64,000 bases of DNA from Prevotella sp. (GCA_016287755.1 JAEEWT010000002.1:124001-188000); one strand, 5' to 3'; positions 8,452 through 17,715 are shown, numbered from the stretch's first letter. Notes: generated from the letters alone by a model not told the origin. Numbers and translations: made by a program.

Positions 8452-9644
8452 AAAAGATTTTGCTTTTAGGCTCAGGTGAACTGGGCAAGGAGTTCGTGAT
8501 TGCCGCCATGCGTGCCGGCCAGTATGTCATTGCTTGCGACCGCTACGACAATGCCCCTGCCATGCAGGTGGCCGATGAGCGCGAGGTGTTCTCCATGCTC
8601 GACGGTGATGCCCTGGAGGCGGTGGTGAACAAGCACAAGCCCGACATCATCGTGCCCGAGATTGAAGCGATTCGTACAGAGCGTCTCTTCAAGTTCGAGG
8701 AACAGGGCATCCAGGTGGTACCATCGGCCCGTGCAGTGAATTATACGATGAACCGTCGTGCCATCCGCGACCTGGCTTCAAAAGAATTGGGGTTGCGCAC
8801 TGCAAAATACTTCTATGCCAAGACATTCGAGGAGTTCAAGACAGCAGCAGACGAGATTGGTTTCCCCTGCGTGGTGAAGCCCTTGATGTCATCATCAGGA
8901 CACGGACAGAGTTATGTTCATAATGATGATGAACTGGAACAGGCTTTCAAAGACGCCATGGAAGGCAGTCGCGGTGATGTCAAGGAAGTGATTATCGAGG
9001 AGTTTATCGACTTCGAATCGGAGTTTACGCTGCTCACCGTGACGCAAAAGAACGGTCCTACCCTCTTCTGTCCTCCCATCGGTCATGTACAGAAAGGGGG
9101 TGATTACCGTGAGAGCTGGCAGCCCTACCAGATTTCCGAGGCAGCCTTGAAGCAGGCACAGCACATGGCCGACCAAGTGACGAAGGCTCTGACAGGTGCT
9201 GGCATCTGGGGTGTGGAGTTCTTCCTGACCAAACAAGGTGAGGTGATCTTCTCTGAGCTCTCACCGCGTCCCCATGACACAGGAATGGTTACCCTTGGTC
9301 ATACCACCAACCTGTCAGAGTTCGAACTGCACTTCCGTGCCGTGATGGGTCTGCCCATTCCTGCCATCCATCTGGAACATGCGGGGGCCAGCGCCGTGAT
9401 TCTCTCACCCAAAGAAGCAAAGACGCCAGTTGACCGTTCTCTGTTTAACTACAACCTTGAGGAGGCACTGAAGGAAGACCGCACTCGTATCCGTCTCTTT
9501 GGTAAGCCCGAAGCTCATAAGGGACGCCGCATGGGTGTTGTCCTCTGCTACGGAGAGGTTGGTGATGATGTCAATGCGTTGCGTGACAAAGCCAAACGAT
9601 TGGCTGCAACCGTATTGGGTACCGACCCTTATATGAAGAAATAG
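8448..9644 (+). CDS. purT: Formate-dependent GAR transformylase
   Basis: An ATP-grasp enzyme that formylates glycinamide ribonucleotide with formate and ATP in purine synthesis, a folate-independent alternative to PurN. At 398 residues it matches the family. [19 protein letters not shown] begins the N-terminal domain. [11 protein letters not shown], the ATP-grasp signatures [17 protein letters not shown] and [16 protein letters not shown], and the metal-binding [16 protein letters not shown] are all intact. Its position between rfbB and the ketoisomerase gene (4-nt overlap upstream, 3-nt gap downstream) is metabolically unexpected. Confidence 0.95.
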   Translation: MKKILLLGSGELGKEFVIAAMRAGQYVIACDRYDNAPAMQVADEREVFSMLDGDALEAVVNKHKPDIIVPEIEAIRTERLFKFEEQGIQVVPSARAVNYTMNRRAIRDLASKELGLRTAKYFYAKTFEEFKTAADEIGFPCVVKPLMSSSGHGQSYVHNDDELEQAFKDAMEGSRGDVKEVIIEEFIDFESEFTLLTVTQKNGPTLFCPPIGHVQKGGDYRESWQPYQISEAALKQAQHMADQVTKALTGAGIWGVEFFLTKQGEVIFSELSPRPHDTGMVTLGHTTNLSEFELHFRAVMGLPIPAIHLEHAGASAVILSPKEAKTPVDRSLFNYNLEEALKEDRTRIRLFGKPEAHKGRRMGVVLCYGEVGDDVNALRDKAKRLAATVLGTDPYMKK

Positions 9645-9647
9645 CAT

Positions 9648-10052
9648 ATGTTAGGAAAAATCATCAATCTGACAAAGATCGTCGATCCACGTGGAAACCT
9701 CACAGTGGCCGAACAGATGAAAGATGTTCCGTTTGACATCAAGCGGGCATACTGGGTGTATGATGTTCCTGGAGGAGAAAGTCGGGGCGGTCATGCCCAC
9801 AAGCGACTCCAGCAGTTTGTCATTGCCCTCAGCGGTTCGTTCCATGTCACACTCGACAACGGTCATGAGAAAAAGACCATCTTGCTGAACCATCCATGGC
9901 AAGGACTGCTGATCGACACCAACACCTGGCGTACCCTAGACGATTTCTCTTCAGGGGCCGTATGTCTTGTGTTGGCTTCTGAACTTTATGATGAGGATGA
10001 TTATATCTATGATTACGACGAGTTCCTAGAATACATCGGATGTTCGAAATAA
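9648..10052 (+). CDS. Sugar 3,4-ketoisomerase, FdtA/QdtA-type cupin
   Basis: A 134-residue single-domain cupin of the WxcM/FdtA family that isomerises dTDP-4-keto-6-deoxyglucose to a 3-keto sugar, ready for amination at C3. The key region is PGGESRGGHAHKRLQQFVIAL, with the histidine pair His49/His51 at the same numbering recalled for characterised FdtA; this comparison is from memory. The 3-keto product could be the galacto (FdtA) or gluco (QdtA) isomer, which sequence alone does not decide. It overlaps the next gene by 13 nt. Confidence 0.88.
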   Translation: MLGKIINLTKIVDPRGNLTVAEQMKDVPFDIKRAYWVYDVPGGESRGGHAHKRLQQFVIALSGSFHVTLDNGHEKKTILLNHPWQGLLIDTNTWRTLDDFSSGAVCLVLASELYDEDDYIYDYDEFLEYIGCSK

Positions 10053-10990
10053 GACGATATACTCCTGAGCACGTTGACGAATGGAATCAGTTCGTTGCCG
10101 AGTCGAAGAATGGTGTCTTTCTCTTCGACCGAAGGTATATGGACTACCATTCAGACCGTTTCTGCGACCATTCGCTGATGTTCTATTCAGACGGTCGGTT
10201 GTTAGCAGTACTGCCTGCCCATCAGTCGGGGGATACACTCTGCTCTCACAACGGTCTTACCTATGGCGGTTTGGTGATGAGTCCCCGTCTAACGGTTGTC
10301 CAGACCATGCATCTCTTCCGGGAGATGAATGACTATCTGCGTTCTCAAGGTATTCGTCATGTCAGTTACAAGGCAATTCCGTGGATCTACCATCGTCTTT
10401 CGGCTGAAGAGGATCTCTATGCCCTCTACCATGAGTGTCATGCTCGTATCGTGGCAAGGGACTTTGCCACCAACATCTATCTCTCTGCAGGTTTACGATG
10501 GGAACGGGTTCGCCGCCGTGGTATTGTCCGTGCCCGGAATGCTGGTGTTGTCGTAGAACGTTCCAACCATTATGAGGTTTTCTGGCAGGTGCTGGCAGAT
10601 AACCTCATGAACAAGTACGGAGTAAAGCCAGTTCACTCTCTTCAGGAAATAGAATTACTGCATGGACGCTTTCCTCAGAACATCCAACTCTACCAAGCGG
10701 TAAGAGAAGGTAAAGTATTAGGAGGTGTCGTTCTGTATATTTCCTCCCAGGTGGTTCATGCCCAGTATAGTTCGGCTTCCCCAGAGGGAAAGAAACTGGG
10801 AGTGATTGATCTTCTCTATGACCAGATCTTCAAAGATTATCGTGATTATCCCTATTTCGACTTCGGGCGCTCTACCGAGCATCCTGACGGCAGTGGACTG
10901 AATGAGAGCCTGGTGTTCCAGAAGGAAGGCTATGGCGGACGGGGACTCTGCTATGATATTTACGAGTGGGATGTTAAAAGTGACAAGTGA
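10040..10990 (+). CDS. FemAB/GNAT-like acyltransferase
   Basis: A 316-residue cytoplasmic protein of the FemAB-like GNAT family found in Bacteroidota sugar clusters: two acetyltransferase-like halves, with VLGGVVLYISSQVVHAQYSSASPEG and GVIDLLYDQIF in the second and FDFGRSTEHPDGSGLNESLVFQKEGYG near the end. Between ketoisomerase and aminotransferase genes, it could N-acylate the 3-amino sugar, replacing the usual left-handed beta-helix acetyltransferase; this is an inference. The start is inside the previous gene, implying coupling. Confidence 0.75.
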   Translation: MFEIRRYTPEHVDEWNQFVAESKNGVFLFDRRYMDYHSDRFCDHSLMFYSDGRLLAVLPAHQSGDTLCSHNGLTYGGLVMSPRLTVVQTMHLFREMNDYLRSQGIRHVSYKAIPWIYHRLSAEEDLYALYHECHARIVARDFATNIYLSAGLRWERVRRRGIVRARNAGVVVERSNHYEVFWQVLADNLMNKYGVKPVHSLQEIELLHGRFPQNIQLYQAVREGKVLGGVVLYISSQVVHAQYSSASPEGKKLGVIDLLYDQIFKDYRDYPYFDFGRSTEHPDGSGLNESLVFQKEGYGGRGLCYDIYEWDVKSDK

Positions 10991-11011
10991 CAAGTTTGAT
11001 TTGCTGACGCT

Positions 11012-12118
11012 ATGATTAAGTATCTCCCCCTGAAACAGATTAATGACCGCTACGATGCGGAGTTACGCGAAGCTGTTGGTCGTGTAATGGACAGTGGCTG
11101 GTATCTGAAAGGTGAACATACCCAACGCTTTGAAAAGAACTATGCGACCTATATAGGAACGAAATACTGCGTGGGGGTTGCCAACGGACTTGATGCATTA
11201 ACATTGATCCTGCGTGCCTATATAGAAAAAGGTGTCATGCAACCTGGCGATGAGGTCATCGTACCCGCCAACACCTTCATCGCATCAATATTGTCTATTT
11301 CCGAATGCGGTCTGACCCCTGTTTTGGTGGAGCCTTCTATCGACACTTTCCAGATTGATGATTCACTGATTGAAGAGGTCATTACCGAACGTACCAAAGC
11401 CCTGATGATTGTTCATCTCTACGGGCGATGTGCCTATACCGAGAAGATCGGGATGATTTGCAAGAAACATCACCTGAAACTCATTGAGGACAATGCTCAG
11501 GCACATGGGTGCTTCGCGCCAATGGACAATGGTCAAAAGAGACGGACCGGCTCTTTGGGTTATGCCGCTGCCCATAGCTTCTATCCCGGGAAGAACTTAG
11601 GTGCCATGGGAGATGCGGGTGCTGTTACCACCAACGATAAGGAACTGGCACAGATCATCGAGGAATTAGGTAATTACGGCTCATCGAAGAAATATGTCTT
11701 CGACTACCAAGGTCGTAACTCCCGCTTGGATGAGATACAGGCAGCCATGTTAGATGTGAAACTCAGACACCTGGATGAAGATAATCAGCGCCGACAAGCC
11801 ATTGCCGATTACTATATCAACAACGTTAAGCATCCGGAAATACTTCTCCCTACACCTTCTAAGAGTGTCTATCATATCTTCCCCATCCTTTGTGAAAGAC
11901 GTGATGAGCTCCAGCAATATCTGAAAGAGAACGGGGTGGAGACCATGATCCACTATCCTATCCCACCGCATAAGCAAGCATGCTACAAGGAATGGAACGA
12001 CCTATCCTTCCCGATTACCGAACGAATCCATCGTCAGGAACTGAGTCTGCCCTGTCATCCCGCCATGAAACAAGAAGAGGCCGACCAGATAGTCAGCCTC
12101 CTCAATCGTTTCCGTTGA
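11012..12118 (+). CDS. DegT/DnrJ/EryC1-type sugar aminotransferase
   Basis: A 368-residue PLP fold-type I enzyme that transfers an amino group to a keto sugar nucleotide. It has [29 protein letters not shown], the PLP-pyridine Asp160 in [10 protein letters not shown] and the Schiff-base Lys194 in [16 protein letters not shown]. With the upstream ketoisomerase the likely product is a dTDP-3-amino-3,6-dideoxyhexose (FdtB/QdtB role), used for surface polysaccharide or glycoprotein glycans. The preceding gap carries three 7-bp repeats. It converges on lutC with 4 nt between the stop codons and no terminator seen. Confidence 0.9.
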   Translation: MIKYLPLKQINDRYDAELREAVGRVMDSGWYLKGEHTQRFEKNYATYIGTKYCVGVANGLDALTLILRAYIEKGVMQPGDEVIVPANTFIASILSISECGLTPVLVEPSIDTFQIDDSLIEEVITERTKALMIVHLYGRCAYTEKIGMICKKHHLKLIEDNAQAHGCFAPMDNGQKRRTGSLGYAAAHSFYPGKNLGAMGDAGAVTTNDKELAQIIEELGNYGSSKKYVFDYQGRNSRLDEIQAAMLDVKLRHLDEDNQRRQAIADYYINNVKHPEILLPTPSKSVYHIFPILCERRDELQQYLKENGVETMIHYPIPPHKQACYKEWNDLSFPITERIHRQELSLPCHPAMKQEEADQIVSLLNRFR

Positions 12119-12122
12119 TGCC

Positions 12123-12704
12123 TTAGACGAGAACCACCGTGGCGCTACGGGCAGCCTGAGCACCCATCACCAGCACCTGTGCGATATCCGCTGTCTTCGA
12201 CGGTCCGCTGATAAACGTGCCGTAACCATAGTCGTTGAACTCGATTCGCTTGTAGGCCTCGTGCATATTGTTCACTATCTCACTCTTCTTCAGTAAGATC
12301 ACCAGATTCTCAGAGATAAAGCATACCGCTTTCTCCACCATCTGCTGTGGAATCCACACACAGGCATTCTCAGCTACACCGAACATTCCCCTGATGATAC
12401 CCACATCTGTTCCGTTCAATGCCTGAGCCGAGCCGATGGTATCCGGATTACGCGTAGCAATAGTAATCTCAGGTAAGTTACTTGCAATCTCCTTGGCATC
12501 AGGATACAATTCCTTAATCAGTTCATTGATATCCTTTCCTGCTTCCAGTTCCACTACCTTGCCGCCCACCGACTGTGTCATGGAGATGAACTGAGCAAGA
12601 GGATCAGCATAAGTAATACCCCTGATATCGGTCAGGTCGGGCATATCAAATTGTTGATGTATGTTTTTCCTGTACTTCGACAGGATCTCTTCCTTTGTAC
12701 TCAT
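12123..12704 (-). CDS. lutC: Lactate utilization protein C (LUD domain)
   Basis: A 193-residue LUD-fold protein, third member of the LutABC complex that oxidises L-lactate to pyruvate. Typical text is SAQALNGTDVGIIRGMFGVAENA and the C-terminal SGPSKTADIAQVLVMGAQAARSATVVLV. The gene order lutA-lutB-lutC on the minus strand fits an operon. The gap to lutB is filled with a 7-bp tandem repeat. Confidence 0.9.
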   Translation of the reverse strand: MSTKEEILSKYRKNIHQQFDMPDLTDIRGITYADPLAQFISMTQSVGGKVVELEAGKDINELIKELYPDAKEIASNLPEITIATRNPDTIGSAQALNGTDVGIIRGMFGVAENACVWIPQQMVEKAVCFISENLVILLKKSEIVNNMHEAYKRIEFNDYGYGTFISGPSKTADIAQVLVMGAQAARSATVVLV

Positions 12705-12712
12705 ACGCTTTT

Positions 12713-12747
12713 AATTGTCAATTATCCATTATCAATCGTCAATTCAC
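12713..12747 (-). repeat. 7-bp tandem repeat between lutB and lutC
   Basis: Five consecutive heptamers (AATTGTC, AATTATC, CATTATC, AATCGTC, AATTCAC) run through the gap and into the lutB stop codon. Confidence 0.85.
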
Positions 12748-14117
12748 TTCACCTTTCCTTTCCGCCAGAGTTCCTGGAACGAGTTCTTGGGGAAGGTCAT
12801 CATCTTATGACCGCTCTGGGCCCATGGGTTGATACCACTCTGCATCAGTGCGCCAGGAACCCAGTTGGCCAGCGGGGCGAACTTCATAGCGGTGTTATAG
12901 ATACCACTGCTGCCGAACAGCACACCCATACCCTTGCACATCATCTTCTTCTGCGGATTCGCCGTACCGAAGTCATCTAACTGCTGGCGCCATTGGTAGA
13001 TCTGGTCGCCCAGGTTTACCTTGACAGGACAGACGGTCTGACAACTCAGGCACAAGGTACAGGCACTCACGTTTCCACTATGTTTCTCCTTGTTGCGAAG
13101 CATACCCAGGTTGATGCCAATCGGACCGGGAATGAAGTAAGAATAGGAATAACCTCCTGAACGACGATACACAGGACAGGTGTTCATACAACTACCGCAG
13201 CGGATACACTTCAGCAGTTCCCAATGGTCGGGATTAGCAATCCAGTCGCTCCTGCCGTTATCCACCAACACGATATGCATGTTCTTTGCGGTAGGACGCG
13301 CCTTGCGGAAATGCGAAGTGAACGTGGTTGTAGGCTGACCCGTACCTGCCCGGCAGAGCATACGCTGGAAGACCGCCAGACAGTCGTAGTTGGGAATCAC
13401 CTTCTCCAAGCCGATGGCAACAATATGCAGCTTCGGACAAGAAGTGGACATATCCGCATTTCCTTCATTGGTACATACCACAATGTCACCCGTTTCGGCA
13501 ATACCGAAGTTCGCACCCGTCATTCCCGCATCGGCAGTAAGGAACTCGTTGCGCAGACTCAGTCGTGCCATATAAGTCAGGTAGGTAGGATCATGGTTCC
13601 CCTTTTCCGTTCCGAGCTTTTCTTCGAACAGCTCGCCCACATCGTCATGGTTCAGGTGGATGGCCGGCATCACGATATGACTCGGTGCCTGTCCTTTGAG
13701 CTGGATGATGCGTTCACCCAAATCGGTCTCCACCACCTCAATGCCATGTTTCTCCAGATAAGGATTCATCTCACACTCCTCGGTGAGCATCGACTTACTC
13801 TTCACTATCTTCTTCACCTCATTCTCCTTGAGGATGCCATAGACAATCTCGTTGAACTCCTCGGCATCCTTCGCCCAGTGAACAATACAACCGTTCTTCT
13901 CAGCATTGGTGGCGAACTGATCCAGATACTCATCCAGATGACTGATGGTGTGGCGTTTGATCTGCGAAGCCTTCTCCCTCAGCTGCTCCCACTCCTCCAG
14001 TCCGTAGGCCATATTATCTCTCTTGGTGCGAACCGACCAGAACGTGGCGTCGTGCCAGCCCGCATATTTCTGGTTCTTCAAAAACGCTTTTGCCGCGTTA
14101 CTATGTGCTGTACTCAT
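12744..14117 (-). CDS. lutB: Lactate utilization iron-sulfur protein B
   Basis: A 457-residue protein with an N-terminal LUD domain (about 60-290) and a C-terminal double [4Fe-4S] ferredoxin module: Cys304/307/310/314 (CIRCGSCMNTCP) and Cys353/356/359/363 (CTLCLSCQTVCP). LutB is the electron-transferring centre of the cytoplasmic L-lactate oxidation complex. The ending (GALMQSGINPWAQSGHKMMTFPKNSFQELW) is usual for the family. The gap to lutA carries an 8-bp tandem repeat. Confidence 0.93.
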   Translation of the reverse strand: MSTAHSNAAKAFLKNQKYAGWHDATFWSVRTKRDNMAYGLEEWEQLREKASQIKRHTISHLDEYLDQFATNAEKNGCIVHWAKDAEEFNEIVYGILKENEVKKIVKSKSMLTEECEMNPYLEKHGIEVVETDLGERIIQLKGQAPSHIVMPAIHLNHDDVGELFEEKLGTEKGNHDPTYLTYMARLSLRNEFLTADAGMTGANFGIAETGDIVVCTNEGNADMSTSCPKLHIVAIGLEKVIPNYDCLAVFQRMLCRAGTGQPTTTFTSHFRKARPTAKNMHIVLVDNGRSDWIANPDHWELLKCIRCGSCMNTCPVYRRSGGYSYSYFIPGPIGINLGMLRNKEKHSGNVSACTLCLSCQTVCPVKVNLGDQIYQWRQQLDDFGTANPQKKMMCKGMGVLFGSSGIYNTAMKFAPLANWVPGALMQSGINPWAQSGHKMMTFPKNSFQELWRKGKVK

Positions 14118-14119
14118 AA

Positions 14120-14173
14120 GTTATCGTTGTTTCGTTATCACGTCATTTCGTTTTATCGTTTTATCGATATCAC
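14120..14173 (-). repeat. 8-bp tandem repeat between lutA and lutB
   Basis: After a partial unit at 14120, six exact octamers start at 14126, 14134, 14142, 14150, 14158 and 14166 (for example GTTTTATC twice). The tract occupies most of the lutA-lutB gap, just ahead of the lutB start. Confidence 0.85.
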
Positions 14174-14183
14174 GAAAAGCAAA

Positions 14184-14921
14184 TCATATTCCTGCCGCAA
14201 GAATCTCCACGGCATGTTTGAACTGGATAGGCAGGTCCTGCTTCTTAGCTATACCAGCCATATGCATCAGACAAGAGCAGTCGGGACCGGTAATATATTC
14301 AGCCCCAGTATCCATGTGACGTTTCACCTTGTCTTTACCCATCTGCTCACATACTGCAGTTTCCTCAATAGAGAACATTCCACCGAAGCCACAGCACTCA
14401 TCAGGTCGTTCCGGCTCAACTACTTCGATTCCCTCTTTCAGTTCAAGAAGATCCTTGATCTTGTTGAACTTTGGCTCGTTCTGTTCGCTGGGAGAACTGA
14501 GTCCTAGTTCACGAACGCCGTGACAGGAGTTATGCAGACTCACCTTGTGTGGGAACTGCCCTGGCAGCTTATCCACTTTCACCACATCATGCAAGAACTC
14601 TATCACATCCATAATCTTATCGGATGTAGTACATTCATGCTTACCTTTAAGTAAACGGGGATAGTTGATTTTCACAAATGCCACGCAGCTCACAGACGGA
14701 GCAACGACATAGTCAAAACCCTTGAACTTGTCTTCGAACTTCTCCGCCAATGGTATCGCCTGTTTCTCAAATCCGGCATTCGCCATCGGCTGTCCGCAGC
14801 AGGTCTGGTTGAGCGGATATTCCACATCCAGTCCAAGACTTGTCAAGAGTTTGTATGTGGCTACGCCGACCTCTGGATACACGGCGTCCACATAACACGG
14901 GATAAATAAACCGATTTTCAT
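14184..14921 (-). CDS. lutA: Lactate utilization protein A (CCG-type)
   Basis: A 245-residue protein with two cysteine-rich CCG domains: NQTCCGQPMANAG near residue 60 and DECCGFGGMFSIEE near 175, with GPDCSCLMHMAG nearby. These bind Fe-S clusters in the lactate oxidase LutABC and relatives such as GlpC and HdrB. It is the first gene of the lut operon; a promoter at 14986-15015 precedes it. Confidence 0.93.
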   Translation of the reverse strand: MKIGLFIPCYVDAVYPEVGVATYKLLTSLGLDVEYPLNQTCCGQPMANAGFEKQAIPLAEKFEDKFKGFDYVVAPSVSCVAFVKINYPRLLKGKHECTTSDKIMDVIEFLHDVVKVDKLPGQFPHKVSLHNSCHGVRELGLSSPSEQNEPKFNKIKDLLELKEGIEVVEPERPDECCGFGGMFSIEETAVCEQMGKDKVKRHMDTGAEYITGPDCSCLMHMAGIAKKQDLPIQFKHAVEILAAGI

Positions 14922-14985
14922 GTGATTACTATTGTTCGTTTATTAGTGATTTTTAGTTAAATGTTATTCCGTTACTGTTTGAATG

Positions 14986-15015
14986 CAAATATACAAAAAA
15001 AATCGATACGAACAA
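14986..15015 (-). promoter_or_regulatory. Promoter of the lut operon
   Basis: On the minus strand TTG (15013-15015), 19 nt and TATATTTG (14986-14993) match the Bacteroidota promoter consensus, about 65 nt upstream of lutA. Confidence 0.6.
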
Positions 15016-15054
15016 TAGTTTGATGAAACAAATTCCGATTTATTTTCACTTTTA

Positions 15055-16431
15055 TCATCGTGAGAGTTCATAGCGAACACCCACCTGTAGGTTGAAGTTG
15101 AAAGGATGATCCTTGAAATAGTTATCCACCCGACTCTTATTGTCGAGATAGTATTTCACGCCTGGCTCCACATACAAACCCATCTGGGGCAGTACCTGAT
15201 ACTGCACACCTGCAGCAGCATCAGCAGAGAACTGCACACGGTCTTTCCTGGCTTTACCCTTCACACCTTCAGTGGTATAGGAACTCTTCACATTCATGTC
15301 AGCTGCTCCTCCGGCAATGCCATACAAGGAGAAGCCTTTCCATGAAAGCAGTTGATAACTGAGTCGCACGGGTACTCCAACATAATGCAGCTCCTGCTCG
15401 TTCACCACCTTGGTATCGTTCATCTTCTGGATGAAATCGGAAGATAGTTTGGTATAGGTGACACCTGACAATACCGACAAACGGGAAGTAAGCGGATACG
15501 ACAACGACAGACCGAACGTCACGGGCTGATGATGTTTCGTGATCTCCTCATAGTTGTACAGATAAATGGGAGCATGGCGTGTATTAACCGAATAGCTTAT
15601 CTGCTCAACCTCGCTATACATCGCCGCCTTGTCCAAACTCATCAATACAGGATCACGATGCAAGTCGTTACCCCCCATCGCATTCTGCGCATAGAGCATG
15701 GCCGACATCTTCGGCTGCTCTTGCTTCTTGGGCATTATTGTTTGGGAATGCTCATAACCCAAAGAGCGATGGGAAGCCGAAGAGACAGACTGAGAACTTT
15801 CTTCCAGCTTCCGCATACGCTCATTACCATCGTTTCGTGCCATGGTCGATGTTTCAGTCGACTGGCTCGCTCTCAAATCTTCATCTTGCTTTCTCTCTTC
15901 ATGATTGATAAGCTCTTGCTTCTCTTCTTCAATGTTTAGCGATGGGGAAGATGGATGAGATGGGCTGGATAGGCTTAGTGGGCTGGATGGGCTAACTAGA
16001 TTATCTAGATGCGCTAGTTTATCTAGGTTTTCTAGGTTTTCTAGTTTATCTAGATTATCTGGTGTATCTATATTGTCTGGTGTATCTAATTCTCTTGGGG
16101 TTTCCGTGGGCCCTGCTTTCTCTGTGATTGCGGCCGTTTCCACCACTGGTGCCCCAGTATTTACCTTTTTATGGATGTAATAACCGCCGCCAACAACTAA
16201 CAGTAAGGCAGCAGCGGCAGCAGCCCAACGTCGTAAAGGTACGATGCGGGCTTTCTCCTTTGAAGGAGTACCTGCCTCTTCAACCTTGGAAGGACCTGCA
16301 CCTACTATCTCTTGAGAACCACTCTTTTCAGAAAGAGTGCTTTCAATGCGCTCCCATAGCTCGTCGTTGACAGGCTCTTCATAGTCTGCCATCCGCTTGC
16401 GAAGCTCTGATGTCCACTCTTTCTCGTTCAT
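15055..16431 (-). CDS. Membrane-anchored protein with C-terminal outer-membrane barrel-like domain
   Basis: A 458-residue protein whose start overlaps the sigma-factor stop (ATGA), the usual place for an anti-sigma factor. Residues 1-60 (MNEKEWTSELRKRMADYEEPVNDELWERI) look like the short cytoplasmic N-terminus of such regulators. One membrane segment (AAAAALLLVVGGGYYI, about 70-90) follows, then a low-complexity spacer built from a 9-bp DNA repeat. The last about 190 residues (HQPVTFGLSLSYPLTSRLSVLSGVTYTKL through LQVGVRYELSR) resemble a Bacteroidota outer-membrane beta-barrel domain. Combining one inner-membrane anchor with a barrel-type domain is topologically odd. The exact function is unknown. 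Confidence 0.75.
   Translation of the reverse strand: MNEKEWTSELRKRMADYEEPVNDELWERIESTLSEKSGSQEIVGAGPSKVEEAGTPSKEKARIVPLRRWAAAAAALLLVVGGGYYIHKKVNTGAPVVETAAITEKAGPTETPRELDTPDNIDTPDNLDKLENLENLDKLAHLDNLVSPSSPLSLSSPSHPSSPSLNIEEEKQELINHEERKQDEDLRASQSTETSTMARNDGNERMRKLEESSQSVSSASHRSLGYEHSQTIMPKKQEQPKMSAMLYAQNAMGGNDLHRDPVLMSLDKAAMYSEVEQISYSVNTRHAPIYLYNYEEITKHHQPVTFGLSLSYPLTSRLSVLSGVTYTKLSSDFIQKMNDTKVVNEQELHYVGVPVRLSYQLLSWKGFSLYGIAGGAADMNVKSSYTTEGVKGKARKDRVQFSADAAAGVQYQVLPQMGLYVEPGVKYYLDNKSRVDNYFKDHPFNFNLQVGVRYELSR
15941..16093 (-). repeat. 17-unit 9-bp tandem repeat inside a coding region
   Basis: An unbroken 9-bp periodicity covers 153 bp. Seven units carry CTAG at exactly 15996, 16005, 16014, 16023, 16032, 16041 and 16050; flanking units are GATGGGCTG-like on one side and TCTGGTGTA-like on the other. 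Translated on the minus strand it gives three-residue steps (TPD, NID, TPD, NLD, KLE, NLE, NLD and so on, then SPS/SPL steps). Confidence 0.95.
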
Positions 16432-16970
16432 TTTGTTTGTTGTTTTATGTAATCCTTAATTTTCTTTGCCAATATCATCCTTGCTCGTAAGAACTGTGAA
16501 GATGATGATTTCTCTTTGATGCCTAACTCTTCGGCTATTTCCTTATGACTCAGTTGTTCGAACACGTAGAGGTTAAACACCGCCCTATAACCTGTTGGTA
16601 ATTCCTCAATCAGTCTTTGCATCAGCTCCAGCGGCACAAAGCCTATGTCGGGTGCCTCCTCTTCCACCTCATCGGGAATCTCATCGCTTAGGGAGAACCG
16701 CTCATTCCGTTTCAGGTACGACAGCGATTCGTTCACCACCACCCTTGTCATCCAAGCCTTCAGCGATCCCTCTCCACGATATTCAAAATGATTGACAGCG
16801 GTAAGTATCTTAACGAAACAGTCTTGCAGCACATCCTCTGCGGCCTCCCTGTCGGTAAGATACCGCAGGCACACCGCCATCAGATAGCCGGCAAAGCGCT
16901 CATACAGCCTCCGCTGTGCTCCGCGCTCCCCATCCTTTATCCTGAACAATAACTGTTTCTCTGTTTCCAC
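16428..16970 (-). CDS. ECF-type RNA polymerase sigma factor
   Basis: A 180-residue sigma-70 family factor with region 2 (RLYERFAGYLMAVCLRYLTDREAAEDVLQDCFVKIL) and region 4 (GYRAVFNLYVFEQLSHKEIAEELGIKEKSSSSQFLRAR), joined by a short acidic linker. It likely directs transcription of its own operon. The start is GTG, sharing one base with the TAG stop of the upstream lipoprotein gene; no better in-frame ATG is present. Its stop overlaps the next gene by 4 nt, so all three genes are coupled. Confidence 0.92.
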   Translation of the reverse strand: METEKQLLFRIKDGERGAQRRLYERFAGYLMAVCLRYLTDREAAEDVLQDCFVKILTAVNHFEYRGEGSLKAWMTRVVVNESLSYLKRNERFSLSDEIPDEVEEEAPDIGFVPLELMQRLIEELPTGYRAVFNLYVFEQLSHKEIAEELGIKEKSSSSQFLRARMILAKKIKDYIKQQTK

Positions 16971-17653
16971 TACAAGTCGTTAGATATGAATATGAGAGGT
17001 ATAGACAAGTTGCCCCAAACCCTTCTTTCATAATGTGGAGGATCATATTCAATGATTTGCTTAATGGTGAACTTGATGACACGTGATGATTGTTCTTTGC
17101 TGAGTACACCATAGTTATCTTCATTGAACACAATACCGTAATACCATGTATCCTCACCGTCTGTGGCAGAGAATAAATAACTCACATCCTCAAGGTCCAT
17201 GTTTGCCGCAAGACCTTGGTGAGCAGATGCGGACCCGCTTTCCTTGAAAGAGCTCGAGATGTATACATTATTCGCAGAAACGCCACTCAGAACAGGTTTT
17301 ACAACAAATCCCCTATTATTTACTATTATGTCCTTATCATTGATAATGCTAGGACCTAATTGCTTCTTGAAAAACGGCACAAGACCAAGATGTGCCTCAC
17401 GCAAAATGGTGGTAACAGGCATGTTGGAAAAGCCTATTAACGTACCGTCGAATGACATCTCGCAGCTGTCAGCAGGAAAGCCATTCACTATCCAATAACC
17501 AGAGTAATGTCCTTGTTTTAACACGCTGCCCATCTGGTAAAACGTTCCATCAGGAGCACTTTTATTGATATCATCCTCGTCTTCACTTTTGCACGAGGTG
17601 GCCATCAGACACATACAGGTCATCAACCCTATCAGATATAAAAACTTTTTCAT
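16970..17653 (-). CDS. Lipoprotein of unknown function ahead of an ECF sigma gene
   Basis: A 227-residue protein starting MKKFLYLIGLMTCMCLMATSCKSEDEDD, a lipoprotein signal with lipobox Cys and acidic residues after it, typical of surface-exposed Bacteroidota lipoproteins. I chose this ATG because the longer open frame upstream reads through the promoter and the 22-bp palindrome array and has no signal at its start. The mature part is rich in beta-type sequence and I do not recognise a family. It is the first gene of a lipoprotein, sigma, membrane-protein operon. Confidence 0.75.
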   Translation of the reverse strand: MKKFLYLIGLMTCMCLMATSCKSEDEDDINKSAPDGTFYQMGSVLKQGHYSGYWIVNGFPADSCEMSFDGTLIGFSNMPVTTILREAHLGLVPFFKKQLGPSIINDKDIIVNNRGFVVKPVLSGVSANNVYISSSFKESGSASAHQGLAANMDLEDVSYLFSATDGEDTWYYGIVFNEDNYGVLSKEQSSRVIKFTIKQIIEYDPPHYERRVWGNLSIPLIFISNDL

Positions 17654-17681
17654 ACTTGTATCTCTTTTACCTTCTAAACTG

Positions 17682-17715
17682 CAAATATACAAAATACTGC
17701 ACGGAAGAGTGCAAA
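17682..17715 (-). promoter_or_regulatory. Putative promoter of the lipoprotein-sigma operon
   Basis: On the minus strand TTTG (17712-17715) and TATATTTG (17682-17689) are separated by 22 nt, slightly more than the usual 19-20. Start of transcription would be about 25 nt before the lipoprotein ATG. Confidence 0.5.
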
